Below are positions 42,590 through 50,910 of a stretch of 64,000 nucleotides of DNA, piece after piece; within the stretch, counting starts at the first letter, position 1; every line of letters begins with the position of its first letter. The stretch is from Streptomyces koelreuteriae (GTDB taxonomy: Bacteria > Actinomycetota > Actinomycetes > Streptomycetales > Streptomycetaceae). Position numbers and translations under genes: made by a program. The stretch lies in contig NZ_CP075896.1 of assembly GCF_018604545.1 (NCBI RefSeq), positions 1,860,001 to 1,924,000 of the forward strand. The letters are read 5' to 3'. Under the pieces are notes generated by a model, which saw only the letters and a program-made list of their open reading frames with translations, made no database searches and was not told where the DNA came from.

Positions 42590-43918
42590 TCAGGAGCCCT
42601 TTGCCGCCGGCTCAAGAATCGCCACGCACTCCACGTGATGCGTCATCGGGAACAGATCAAACGCCCGAAGCATCCGCACCCGATACCCCCCATCCCGGAA
42701 ATACCCCAAGTCCCGCGCCAACGCCGCCGGATCGCAAGCCACATACGCGATGCGCCGTGCGCCGAGCGACGACAGATGCTTCACCGTCTTCCGCCCGGCG
42801 CCCGCGCGCGGCGGGTCAAGGACGATGAGGTCGACGTCCGTGATGCCCGTGCGCGGCAACACGCTCTCGACCTTGCCCTGTTCGATGCGGACGCGGTCGA
42901 AGTCCGCGAGATTGTGGCGCGCATCCTCCACCGCCCGCTTGCCGGACTCGATTCCGAGGACCGCCCCGGCGTCGCCGACCCGGTCGGCGAGGGCGCCGGC
43001 GAAGAGGCCGACGCCGCAGTAGAGGTCGAGGGCCATGTCGCCCTTGCGGGGCAGCAGGCCCTGCATGACCGCGGTCACGAGCGTGTCGGCCGACTTCGGG
43101 TGGACCTGCCAGAAGCCGCCGTTGCCGACCCGGTGGGTCCGGCCGTCCGCGCGTTCGCGGACGAAGGGACGGCCGTGGACACGGTGAACACCGCCGTCGC
43201 GTTCGTCGACCCGCAGGACGGAGACGGGGCGGTCCAGTTCGACCAGCGGCAGGCGCGCGCCCGGCTTCGGCGTCAGGACCACCTGGCGGTCCTGGGAACC
43301 CGTCGCCGCGATCGCCTCGACGGAGTCCATGCCGGTCCAGTCGCGCTTCTCGATGCCCAGCTCGCTGACCTCGTCGGCGGCGATCATGCAGTGGTCGATC
43401 GGCTCGACCTCGTGGGAGCGGTGCCGGCGCAGGCCCGCGCGGCCGTCGGCGGTGACGGCGTACTGGACGCGGGTGCGCCACGCGGGGACCTGGCCCGCGG
43501 GCAGCTTGTCGCCCTCGGCGGGCACCACCGTGCCGTCCCAGCCGGCCTCCTCCGGGGTGAGCCCGGCGAGCCGCTGGAGCTGTTCGGCGATGACGTCGGC
43601 CTTCAGGCGCCGCTGCGCCCCCGGCTTGGCGTGCTGCCAGTCGCAGCCGCCGCAGCGGCCGGGGCCGGCGAACGGGCAGGGCACGTCGATGCGGTCCTTG
43701 GAGGCGTCCAGGATCTCGACCGCGTCGGCGCGCAGGAAACGGGCACCCTCCTCGCCGTCCGTCACCCGCGCCACGACCCGCTCACCGGGCAGCGCGTGCC
43801 GGACGAACAGCACCTGGCCCTCGGACGTACGGGCGATGCAGTGGCCGCCGTGGGCGACGGGGCCGACCTCGACCTCGTACTCCTCCCCCACCAGCGACTT
43901 CCTCGGTTCTGCCTGCAT
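42590..43918 (-). CDS. TRAM domain-containing class I SAM RNA methyltransferase (RumA/TrmA family)
   Basis: A 442-aa RNA uracil-5 methyltransferase. The TRAM domain (about 5-70) includes EYEVEVGPVAHGGHCIAR and VLFVRHALPGERVVARV. The Fe-S-type cluster Cys residues in CPFAGPGRCGGCDWQHAKPGAQ (about 100-121) are partially those of RumA. SAM motif LDLYCGVGLFAGALADRVG near 297; catalytic Cys in YVACDPAALARDL near 399; RMLRAFDLFPMTHHVECVAIL ends the protein. Site specificity (23S rRNA or tRNA) cannot be assigned. Confidence 0.94.
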   Translation of the reverse strand: MQAEPRKSLVGEEYEVEVGPVAHGGHCIARTSEGQVLFVRHALPGERVVARVTDGEEGARFLRADAVEILDASKDRIDVPCPFAGPGRCGGCDWQHAKPGAQRRLKADVIAEQLQRLAGLTPEEAGWDGTVVPAEGDKLPAGQVPAWRTRVQYAVTADGRAGLRRHRSHEVEPIDHCMIAADEVSELGIEKRDWTGMDSVEAIAATGSQDRQVVLTPKPGARLPLVELDRPVSVLRVDERDGGVHRVHGRPFVRERADGRTHRVGNGGFWQVHPKSADTLVTAVMQGLLPRKGDMALDLYCGVGLFAGALADRVGDAGAVLGIESGKRAVEDARHNLADFDRVRIEQGKVESVLPRTGITDVDLIVLDPPRAGAGRKTVKHLSSLGARRIAYVACDPAALARDLGYFRDGGYRVRMLRAFDLFPMTHHVECVAILEPAAKGS

Positions 43919-44067
43919 GGCGGGGTGACTCCAAAAGCGTGAGGGGAACGATCAAAGGGGTGCGGCCGAACGGAGGCGGCCGGACAACAGCCCACCAGTC
44001 TACGTGGCTGCCGCCCGGCCGATTCACGCCCGTTTCGCACGGGCCTCAGGCCCGTCGAATCCTGGTC

Positions 44068-46119
44068 TCAGCCCTTCGGCTCCGAAGACTCCTTCGACCG
44101 CACCTGCGCCGGCCCCCGCCGCACCGATCCCGGCGCGTTCCAGTCCTGCTGCTTGCGGGCGCGCCGCTTGGCCGCCTCGGAGGACTGGAGCTGGTACGGC
44201 ACCGAGGTCACCATGATGCCCGGCGTGAAGAGCAGCCGGCCCTTGAGGCGCAGGGCGCTCTGGTTGTGCAGCAGATGCTCGTACCAGTGGCCGACGACGT
44301 ACTCGGGGATGATCACGGACACCGCGTCGCGCGGCGACTCCTTGCGCAGGCCCTTGACGTACTCGATGATCGGCCGCGTGATCTCGCGATAGGGCGAGTC
44401 CAGGACCTTCAGCGGTACGTCGATGCCGCGCCGCTCCCACTCGTCCCTGAGCGCCTTGGTCTCCGCCGGGTCGACGTTGACGCTCAGCGCCTCCAGGCTG
44501 TCCGAGCGCATCAGCTTGGCGTAGGCCAGGGCGCGCAGCGTCGGACGGTGGATCTTGGAGATCAGGACGACGGAGTGGATGCGGGAGGGCCGCACGCTGT
44601 CGTCGCTCGGGCCCTCGGGGGCGGCGATCTCCTCGGCGACGCGGTCGTAGTGCTTACGGATGGCCGACATCGTCACGTAGAAGATCACCATGCCGAGCAG
44701 GGCGACCCACGCGCCGTGCGTGAACTTGGTGACGAGGACGACGACCAGCACGAGGCCGGTGAAGAAGGCGCCGAAGGCGTTGATCGCGCGGGAGCGGATC
44801 ATGTGGCGGCGCTTGGCCGGGTCCGTCTCCGTCGCCAGATGGCGGTTCCAGTGGCGGACCATGCCGGTCTGGCTGAGCGTGAAGGACACGAACACGCCGA
44901 CGATGTAGAGCTGGATCAGGCGTGTGGAGTCGGCGCCGTAGATCCCGACCAGGAGTCCGGCGGCACCGGCGAGGAGCACGATGCCGTTGGAGAAGGCCAG
45001 GCGGTCGCCGCGGGTGTGCAACTGGCGGGGCAGGTAGCGGTCCTGGGCGAGGATCGAGCCGAGCAGCGGGAAGCCGTTGTAGGCGGTGTTCGCGGCGAGG
45101 AAGAGCACCAGCGCGGTGGCCGCGGCCAGGATGATGAAGAGGAAGCTACCCTTGCCGAAGACGGCTTCGGCGACCTGGGAGATCACCGGGTTCTGGACGT
45201 AGTCCGCGCCGAGCGGGACGCCGTTGTGGATGAGGTCCTTGGCCGGGTTCTCGGCCATGCGGACGTCGGTCGCGGCGGCCAGCGCGATGATGCCGCAGAA
45301 CATGGTGACGGCCAGCAGGCCCATCATCGCGAGGGTGGTCGCGGCGTTCTTGGACTTGGGCTTGCGGAAGGCCGGGACGCCGTTGGAGATCGCCTCGACG
45401 CCGGTGAGGGCGGCACAGCCGGAGGAGAAGGCGCGCAGGAGGAGGAAGACGAGGGCGAAGCCCGCGAGGCCCTGGTGCTCGGGTTTGATGACGTAGTCCG
45501 CCGTCGGGGCCCGCATGGTGTCGTCCAGGACGAGCCCGCGGAAGGCGCCCCACGCGATCATGGTGAAGACGCCCGCGACGAAGATGTACGTCGGGATCGC
45601 GAACAGCGAGCCGGACTCCTTCACCCCGCGCAGGTTCATCAGCGTGAGCAGCACGATCACGCCTATCGCACAGAGCACCTTGTGCTCGACGACGAACGGG
45701 ATCGCCGAGCCCAGGTTCTCGATGCCGGAGGAGATCGACACCGCGACGGTGAGGACGTAGTCGACGAGCAGCGCGCTGGCGACCGTGAGGCCCGCCTTGG
45801 GGCCGAGGTTGGTGTTCGCCACCTCGTAGTCGCCGCCGCCGCTGGGGTAGGCGTGCACGTTCTGCCGGTACGAAGCCACCACGGTGAACATCAGTACGAC
45901 GACCGCGACGGCGATCCACGGACTGAAGTGGTACGCCGTCACGCCCGCGATGGACAGGACCAGCAGCACCTCCCCTGGCGCATACGCCACGGAGGACAGC
46001 GGGTCGGAGGCGAAGACGGGTAGTGCGATGCGCTTCGGCAGGAGGGTCTCCCCCAGCCGGTCACTGCGCAGTGCGCGCCCGATCAGGATCCGCTTGGGCA
46101 CGTCGGTCAGTTTGGACAC
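44068..46119 (-). CDS. KimA-like APC superfamily potassium transporter
   Basis: A 683-aa transporter. The segment FASDPLSSVAYAPGEVLLVLS, SYRQNVHAYPSGGGDYEVANTNLGPKAG and SALLVDYVLTVAVSISSGIENLGSAIPF closely follows the Bacillus KimA K+:H+ symporter. About 12 helices extend to residue 500; a cytoplasmic C-terminal domain (about 500-683) has HSVVLISKIHRPTLRALAYAK, as in KimA. KimA proteins import K+ and are inhibited by c-di-AMP. GTG 46119 gives the usual N-terminus (MSKLTDVPKRILIGRAL). The TrkA-domain genes 1.5 kb away support a potassium role; amino-acid transport is the alternative. Confidence 0.8.
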   Translation of the reverse strand: MSKLTDVPKRILIGRALRSDRLGETLLPKRIALPVFASDPLSSVAYAPGEVLLVLSIAGVTAYHFSPWIAVAVVVLMFTVVASYRQNVHAYPSGGGDYEVANTNLGPKAGLTVASALLVDYVLTVAVSISSGIENLGSAIPFVVEHKVLCAIGVIVLLTLMNLRGVKESGSLFAIPTYIFVAGVFTMIAWGAFRGLVLDDTMRAPTADYVIKPEHQGLAGFALVFLLLRAFSSGCAALTGVEAISNGVPAFRKPKSKNAATTLAMMGLLAVTMFCGIIALAAATDVRMAENPAKDLIHNGVPLGADYVQNPVISQVAEAVFGKGSFLFIILAAATALVLFLAANTAYNGFPLLGSILAQDRYLPRQLHTRGDRLAFSNGIVLLAGAAGLLVGIYGADSTRLIQLYIVGVFVSFTLSQTGMVRHWNRHLATETDPAKRRHMIRSRAINAFGAFFTGLVLVVVLVTKFTHGAWVALLGMVIFYVTMSAIRKHYDRVAEEIAAPEGPSDDSVRPSRIHSVVLISKIHRPTLRALAYAKLMRSDSLEALSVNVDPAETKALRDEWERRGIDVPLKVLDSPYREITRPIIEYVKGLRKESPRDAVSVIIPEYVVGHWYEHLLHNQSALRLKGRLLFTPGIMVTSVPYQLQSSEAAKRRARKQQDWNAPGSVRRGPAQVRSKESSEPKG

Positions 46120-46302
46120 AACAGAGGATCGTAAGCGTTCGATTGCGGGCTCGCCCACCCGCCACCCCTCATCGGGCCCCGCTCTGCTCTCCGAGTGAAT
46201 TCCGAGGCCGCTGCGGCTGCGGATTCCGCAGGTCACCCGGTTCCCATGCCTATATGACTAAGCTCCGTCCGCTTCCCGGCCGTTGTCGACCCCGGAGGTC
46301 CC

Positions 46303-46398
46303 ATGCACACGTCCGCAGAACTGATCGGCGCCGCGGCCACCGTCATCGCCCTCGGAATCCTGACTCTTGCGAGCGTGCGCAGCATCAACCGCCGCTGA
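46303..46398 (+). CDS. Small single-helix membrane protein
   Basis: 31 residues starting MHTSAELIGAAATVIALGIL and ending RSINRR: one hydrophobic helix with a polar N-terminus and basic C-terminus. GGAGG lies 4 bases before the ATG. A TATATG -10-like sequence is about 50 bp upstream. The last 14 bp overlap the 3' end of the carbohydrate kinase gene. Between the potassium transporter and TrkA genes a regulatory small protein is conceivable, but the role is unknown. Confidence 0.6.
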   Translation: MHTSAELIGAAATVIALGILTLASVRSINRR

Positions 46399-47299
46399 TC
46401 AGCTCGGTGACACGGGCGCACAGTTCCGCCCGGCCGATGCTGTCGGCCCGGGTCGAGGGCACCGTGCAGGCGTACGCCCCCGCCACCGCGCCGTACAGGG
46501 CGCAGCGGCGGGGCGGCTCGGCGTTCAGCCAGGCGTAGAGGAACGCGGCGGCGAAGGCGTCGCCCGCGCCGTTGGAGTCGACCACCGGCGCCGGAGGTGT
46601 GGCGGCGGGTACGTGAGTGAACTCACCGTCGGCCAGCAGGCAGGCCCCGTCGGCCCCGGCGGTGGCGACGACCGCCCGGGCCCGGCCCCGCTCGGTGATC
46701 CACCGCATGGTGCGCTCCGGGTCGGCCAGAGCCGCGCTGGACAGGAAGACCAGGTCGGCCCGGAGCGCGAAGGGCTCGTGGTAGGGGTTGGACCCGTCCC
46801 AGTCGTGCAGGTCGGTCGAGACGGTCACGCCCGCCTCGCGCAGGGTGGGCAGCGCGTGGCCGCACGGCTGGGTGATGACGACGTGGGCGTGCCGGCTGAC
46901 GGCGGCCAGCTCCCGCACGGTGGCCTCGGGCAGCCGGTCGGTCTCCGCCGTGCGCGTGGCGTCGTAGAGGGAGAGCCGTCCGCCGTCGGGGCCGACGAGG
47001 TTGACCGCGCGCTTGGTGCCGAGCGGCTGGGGGACGGCGGTGAGGGCGATGCCGCGGTCGCGGTGCAGGGCGCGGACGAGGTCGCCCTCGGGGTCGTCGC
47101 CCAGCATGTCGAGGTGGTGGGTGCGCAGGCCCAGGGCGCTCGTCCCGAGGGCGACGAAGTCTCCGCTCTGGCCCGCGCGCGTCACGATCCCGGGCCGGAT
47201 CATGTGGCTGTCGGCGAGCGGCACGGGCAGTTCGGGCACGTGCACGATGGTGTCCACGCCGGCGCCGCCCAGGACCAGGACGTCGATCTGGGTGCTCAT
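46385..47299 (-). CDS. PfkB family carbohydrate kinase
   Basis: A 304-aa ribokinase-like sugar kinase. N-terminal IDVLVLGGAGVDTIVHV; substrate-side GQSGDFVALGTSALGL near 43-59; C-terminal signature APVVDSNGAGDAFAAAFLYAWL (about 240-262) contains the catalytic Asp of the anion hole (NGAGD). The start is supported by GGAGG 8 bases upstream. The sugar phosphorylated cannot be predicted; neighbours give no clue. Confidence 0.9.
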   Translation of the reverse strand: MSTQIDVLVLGGAGVDTIVHVPELPVPLADSHMIRPGIVTRAGQSGDFVALGTSALGLRTHHLDMLGDDPEGDLVRALHRDRGIALTAVPQPLGTKRAVNLVGPDGGRLSLYDATRTAETDRLPEATVRELAAVSRHAHVVITQPCGHALPTLREAGVTVSTDLHDWDGSNPYHEPFALRADLVFLSSAALADPERTMRWITERGRARAVVATAGADGACLLADGEFTHVPAATPPAPVVDSNGAGDAFAAAFLYAWLNAEPPRRCALYGAVAGAYACTVPSTRADSIGRAELCARVTELISGG

Positions 47300-47583
47300 G
47301 GTCTGTTCCTCCCCCGCCGAGGGCAGCCGCCCCGGGCCCCGGTCGAAGCAGGCTCCGGCCCGGGCAGGGCCGTCGGCAACCCCCTCGACTTTGCCGATAC
47401 GTTGGAGTCGGGCAGTCGAACGCGGCACCGCCCCCGCAGGGCATCATGGCCTGATTCCCCCGGCATGATGTTGCCCGGCGGTCCGCACGCAGGCCGCGAT
47501 GTGATGCCCGGCGAGCCGAAAGAGAGACATGATCAGGACATTCATGCAGGTCAGAGGGCCTGCAGGAAGCGCGGTGTGACGCG

Positions 47584-48255
47584 ATGCATATTGTCATCAT
47601 GGGGTGCGGGCGAGTGGGCTCCGCCCTCGCCCAGAACCTGGAGCAACAGGGCCACACGGTCGCCGTGGTCGACCAGGACCCCACCGCCTTCCGCCGCCTG
47701 GGGTCCTCCTTCGGCGGCCGCCGGGTCACCGGGGTCGGCTTCGACCAGGACACCCTGCGGGAGGCCGGCATCGAGGAGGCCGGCGCTTTCGCCGCCGTCT
47801 CCAGCGGTGACAACTCCAACATCATCGCCGCACGCGTGGCCCGCGAGATGTTCGGCATCGAGAACGTCGCCGCCCGCATCTACGACCCCCGCCGCGCGGA
47901 GGTCTACCAGCGCCTGGGCATCCCGACCGTCGCGACGGTCCGCTGGACGGCCGACCAGATGCTGCGCCGGCTGCTGCCCTCCGGCGCCGAGCCGCTGTGG
48001 CGCGACCCCACGGGCGGCGTCCAGCTCGCCGAGGTGCACGCCTCCACCGCCTGGGTCGGCCACAAGATCAGCCGGCTCCAGGAGGAGACGGGTGTGCGCG
48101 TGGCGTTTCTGACCCGGCTCGGCGAGGCGGTCCTGCCCACCTCGCAGACGGTGTTGCAGGAGGGCGACCTGGTGCACGTGATGATGCGCACCGACGAGGT
48201 CGACACGGTCGAGGCGGCGTTCGCCAAGGGTCCTGAAGAGGAGGGCGGTCACTGA
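47584..48255 (+). CDS. TrkA-domain (RCK) protein, CeoB-like
   Basis: A 223-aa cytoplasmic NAD-binding regulator of potassium transport. TrkA_N Rossmann fold with HIVIMGCGRVGSALAQNLEQQGHTVAVVDQD (3-33); TrkA_C domain from about 140 with AEVHASTAWVGHKISRLQEETG and a terminal LQEGDLVHVMM. The stop overlaps the start of the next TrkA-type gene (TGATG), as in the CeoB/CeoC pair of mycobacteria. The C-terminus ends PEEEGGH. It likely controls K+ uptake, perhaps through the KimA-like transporter upstream. Confidence 0.93.
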   Translation: MHIVIMGCGRVGSALAQNLEQQGHTVAVVDQDPTAFRRLGSSFGGRRVTGVGFDQDTLREAGIEEAGAFAAVSSGDNSNIIAARVAREMFGIENVAARIYDPRRAEVYQRLGIPTVATVRWTADQMLRRLLPSGAEPLWRDPTGGVQLAEVHASTAWVGHKISRLQEETGVRVAFLTRLGEAVLPTSQTVLQEGDLVHVMMRTDEVDTVEAAFAKGPEEEGGH

Positions 48256-48932
48256 TGAGGGTCGCCATTGCCGGAGCCGGCGCGGTCGGCCGCTCGATCG
48301 CGGGCGAGCTGCTGGAGAACGGCCACGAGGTCCTGCTCATCGACAAGGCGCCGACGGCCATCTCGGTCGAACGCGTCCCGCAGGCCGAGTGGCTGCTCGC
48401 CGACGCCTGCGAGATCACCTCCCTGGACGAGGCAGCGCTCCAGCGCTGCAACGTCGTCATCGCCGCGACCGGCGACGACAAGGTGAACCTGGTCGTCTCG
48501 CTCCTCGCCAAGACGGAGTACGGCGTTCCGCGGGTGGTCGCGCGGGTGAACAACCCGAAGAACGAGTGGCTCTTCAACGAGTCCTGGGGCGTGGACGTCG
48601 CCGTCTCCACGCCGCGTCTGATGTCCGCCCTGGTCGAGGAGGCGGTGAGCGTCGGCGACCTGGTCCGTCTGCTCCGCTTCAGCCACGGCGACGCCAACCT
48701 GGTCGAGCTGACCCTGCCGGAGGAGTCGGCCCTGGCCGGCACGCAGGTCGGCGACGTGGAGTGGCCCGAGGACACGTCCCTGGTGACGATCATCCGCGGC
48801 ACCCGCGTCCTCACCCCCTCCCGGGAGGACTCCCTGGAGGCGGGCGACGAACTCCTCTTCGTGGCCGCGCAGGCGCGTGAGGAGCAGCTGGAGGACCTGC
48901 TGTCGGTGCGCAAGGACAGCGCGAAGAGCTGA
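48255..48932 (+). CDS. TrkA-domain (RCK) protein, CeoC-like
   Basis: A 225-aa partner of the preceding protein. TrkA_N: VAIAGAGAVGRSIAGELLENGHEVLLIDK (3-31); a DAVINATGDD-like NVVIAATGDDKVNLVVSLLAKT near 75-96; TrkA_C from about 148 with NLVELTLPEESALAGTQVGDV and DELLFVAAQ. The two RCK proteins form a coupled operon closed by a terminator at 48956. No membrane subunit TrkH/KtrB is present in the window, so the transporter partner may be the KimA-like protein. Confidence 0.93.
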   Translation: MRVAIAGAGAVGRSIAGELLENGHEVLLIDKAPTAISVERVPQAEWLLADACEITSLDEAALQRCNVVIAATGDDKVNLVVSLLAKTEYGVPRVVARVNNPKNEWLFNESWGVDVAVSTPRLMSALVEEAVSVGDLVRLLRFSHGDANLVELTLPEESALAGTQVGDVEWPEDTSLVTIIRGTRVLTPSREDSLEAGDELLFVAAQAREEQLEDLLSVRKDSAKS

Positions 48933-48955
48933 GGCGGTGCCTTTCGGGGCAAGCA

Positions 48956-48991
48956 GGAGGGGGCGCCCTGGACTTCCAGGACGCCCCCTCC
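48956..48991. terminator. Bidirectional terminator after the TrkA pair
   Basis: 16-bp stem (GGAGGGGGCGCCCTGG against CCAGGACGCCCCCTCC, one C/A mismatch) with a 4-base ACTT loop, in the gap between the convergent TrkA and DUF3159 genes. Confidence 0.75.
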
Positions 48992-49027
48992 CCCGGTTCT
49001 CGAGGTCTCGAGGTCAGCTCTCGGAGT

Positions 49028-49771
49028 TCACTGCTCGGCGGACCGGGCAGCGGCTTCCCTCTCCCTCTCCCGCTCCCTCTCCTCGGCGGCCTTCTCCTCC
49101 GCCTCCATCTCCGCGAACACATCGATCGGCGCGGGCGCCTTCGCCAGGAACACCCAGGTCAGCCAGACGGCGAGCAGGAACGGCGGGATCTTCAGGGCGA
49201 TCAGGACCCAGCCGAGCTGCGTGGTGTCGGCCCACCAGTACAGCGGGAAGAGGATCGCGCACTTGGCGAGCAGGATCGCGCCCCACGCGTAACTGGCCTT
49301 GGCGTAGGCCTTCTTGCGGCCGGGGTTACGCGTGCGCCAGGAGAGGTTCTCCTTGAAGACCGGGCCGAGGATCAGCCCGATCAGCGGGACACCGCACAGC
49401 GTGGTGACGATGTACGCGAGTCCGAGGCCCAGCGTGTAGAGCATGCCCGGCAGGTAGAAGTCCTTGGCGTTGCCGGTCATCATCGCGAAGACGACACCGA
49501 AGGCGACGCCGAAGACACCGCTGAAGGCGTGCTTGACGGTGTCCTTCATCACCAGCCGGACCACGACCAGCACCAGCGACACGGCCAGGGCCGCGATCGC
49601 CGACAGATGCAGATCCTTGTTGATCGTGTAGATGCTGACGAAGAGCAGGCCGGGCAGCACCGTCTCGACCATGCCCCGGACGCCGCCGAACGCCTCGAAC
49701 AGGGCGGCCTCGGTCACCGCCCGGTTGTCGTCCGCAGATGTCTCTTCGGTCGGCTTGTCGAGCGACGTCAC
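49028..49771 (-). CDS. DUF3159 membrane protein
   Basis: A 247-aa protein. The DUF3159 core (about 22-215) opens with LFEAFGGVRGMVETVLPGLLFVSIYTINKDLHLSA and has six helices, with GRKKAYAKASYAWGAILLAKCAILFPLYWWADT near 150-182. The C-terminus is a highly charged run of Glu/Arg repeats (EAEEKAAEEREREREREAAA). Actinobacteria-specific, function unknown. Start GTG 49771 is 3 bases from the stop of the OB-fold gene upstream, so they are coupled. Confidence 0.93.
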   Translation of the reverse strand: MTSLDKPTEETSADDNRAVTEAALFEAFGGVRGMVETVLPGLLFVSIYTINKDLHLSAIAALAVSLVLVVVRLVMKDTVKHAFSGVFGVAFGVVFAMMTGNAKDFYLPGMLYTLGLGLAYIVTTLCGVPLIGLILGPVFKENLSWRTRNPGRKKAYAKASYAWGAILLAKCAILFPLYWWADTTQLGWVLIALKIPPFLLAVWLTWVFLAKAPAPIDVFAEMEAEEKAAEEREREREREAAARSAEQ

Positions 49772-49774
49772 CGG

Positions 49775-50173
49775 CTACTCCCGTCCGAGGGGTCTCAGTT
49801 CGTACTTGGGATTGAACAGCACCCGGCGGCCCCGGCTCATGGAGACGCGGCCCGATGCGATCAGCCTGCGCCCCGGTTCTATGCCCACGATGGAGCGCCT
49901 GCCGAGCCACACCACGTCCAGCGCGGCGGAGCCGTCGAACAGCTCGGCCTCCAGGGCCGGGACTCCCGCGCGCGGCCGCAGGGTGACCGTGCGCAAGGTA
50001 CCAGTAACCGTCACTATCTGCCGGTCCTGACAGTCTCCGATCCGGATACAGCCCGCCGTCTCGGTGTCCTCCCGCAGCTCCTCGGACTCCAGGTCCTCCT
50101 GCGACGAGGAGAGCCGGTCGAGCATGCGCCGGAACCGGCCCGCCGGCTTCTGCGAACGAGGAACAGCACTCAT
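49775..50173 (-). CDS. OB-fold nucleic-acid-binding-type protein
   Basis: A 132-aa protein. An N-terminal basic/serine stretch (RFRRMLDRLSSSQEDLESEELRED) is followed by an OB-fold (about 42-128): QIVTVTGTLRTVTLRPRAGVPALEAELFDGSAALDVVWLGRRSIVGIEPGRRLIASGRVS, as found in the anticodon-binding/tRNA-anti group. It always neighbours DUF3159 in actinobacteria as far as I know, suggesting a shared though unknown role. Confidence 0.88.
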   Translation of the reverse strand: MSAVPRSQKPAGRFRRMLDRLSSSQEDLESEELREDTETAGCIRIGDCQDRQIVTVTGTLRTVTLRPRAGVPALEAELFDGSAALDVVWLGRRSIVGIEPGRRLIASGRVSMSRGRRVLFNPKYELRPLGRE

Positions 50174-50226
50174 GACTAGAGCGTACCGGGGCCCGCTGAC
50201 AGCTACGTAGCCCTGTGGCACAGGCC

Positions 50227-50910
50227 CTACTTCTCGAAGCGGTACCCCATCCCCGGCTCGGTGATGAAGTGCTTCGGATGCGACGGGTCCGCCTCCAGCT
50301 TCCGCCTCAGCTGTGCCATGTACACGCGCAGATAGTTCGTCTCCGTCCCGTACGACGGCCCCCACACCTCCTGGAGCAGCTGCTTCTGCCCGACCAGGCG
50401 GCCGCTGTGGCGCACCAGGACCTCCAGCAGATGCCATTCCGTGGGGGTCAGACGTACGTCCTTCCCGGCGCGGTTGACCTTCTTCGCGGCCAGGTCGACG
50501 GTGAACTCGTCGGTCTCCACGATCACGTCGTCCTCACCTCCTCCGGCCGGCTCGGCCCGGCGTACGGCGGCCCGCAGCCGGGCCAGCAGCTCGTCCATGC
50601 CGAACGGCTTGGTGACGTAGTCGTCGGCCCCCGCGTCCAGCGCCTCGACCTTCTCGTCGGAGGAGTGCCGGGCGGAGAGCACCAGGATCGGCACCCGTGT
50701 CCAGCCGCGCAGCCCCCTGATCACCTCGACGCCGTCCATGTCGGGCAGCCCGAGGTCGAGGACGACCACGTCGGGGTGGCGGGCGGCGGCGAGCTGGAGG
50801 GCGGTGGCGCCGTCATGGGCCGCGTCGACCTCGTACTTGCGTGCCTTGAGGTTGATCACGAGAGCGCGCACGATCTGGGGCTCGTCGTCGACCACCAGGA
50901 CGCGGGTCAT
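50227..50910 (-). CDS. kdpE: KdpE response regulator
   Basis: A 227-aa OmpR-family regulator paired with KdpD. Receiver: RVLVVDDEPQIVRALVINLKARKYEVDAA, phospho-acceptor in VVVLDLGLPDMDG, Lys in [16 protein letters not shown]. Winged helix from about 130 with LTPTEWHLLEVLVRHSGRLVGQKQLLQEVWGPSYGTETNYLRVYMAQLRRKLE, the KdpE-specific sequence. Its start overlaps the kdpD stop as ATGA. No kdpFABC lies nearby, so its target operon is elsewhere or it controls other genes. Confidence 0.94.
   Translation of the reverse strand: MTRVLVVDDEPQIVRALVINLKARKYEVDAAHDGATALQLAAARHPDVVVLDLGLPDMDGVEVIRGLRGWTRVPILVLSARHSSDEKVEALDAGADDYVTKPFGMDELLARLRAAVRRAEPAGGGEDDVIVETDEFTVDLAAKKVNRAGKDVRLTPTEWHLLEVLVRHSGRLVGQKQLLQEVWGPSYGTETNYLRVYMAQLRRKLEADPSHPKHFITEPGMGYRFEK

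Noticed and set aside
46120..46260. Possible c-di-AMP (ydaO-type) riboswitch before the KimA-like gene
   Set aside because: Only scattered pieces such as GGGAACCGGGTGACC are seen on the minus strand; the conserved core GGGGTGAAT and the paired segments are missing. A covariance search would decide.
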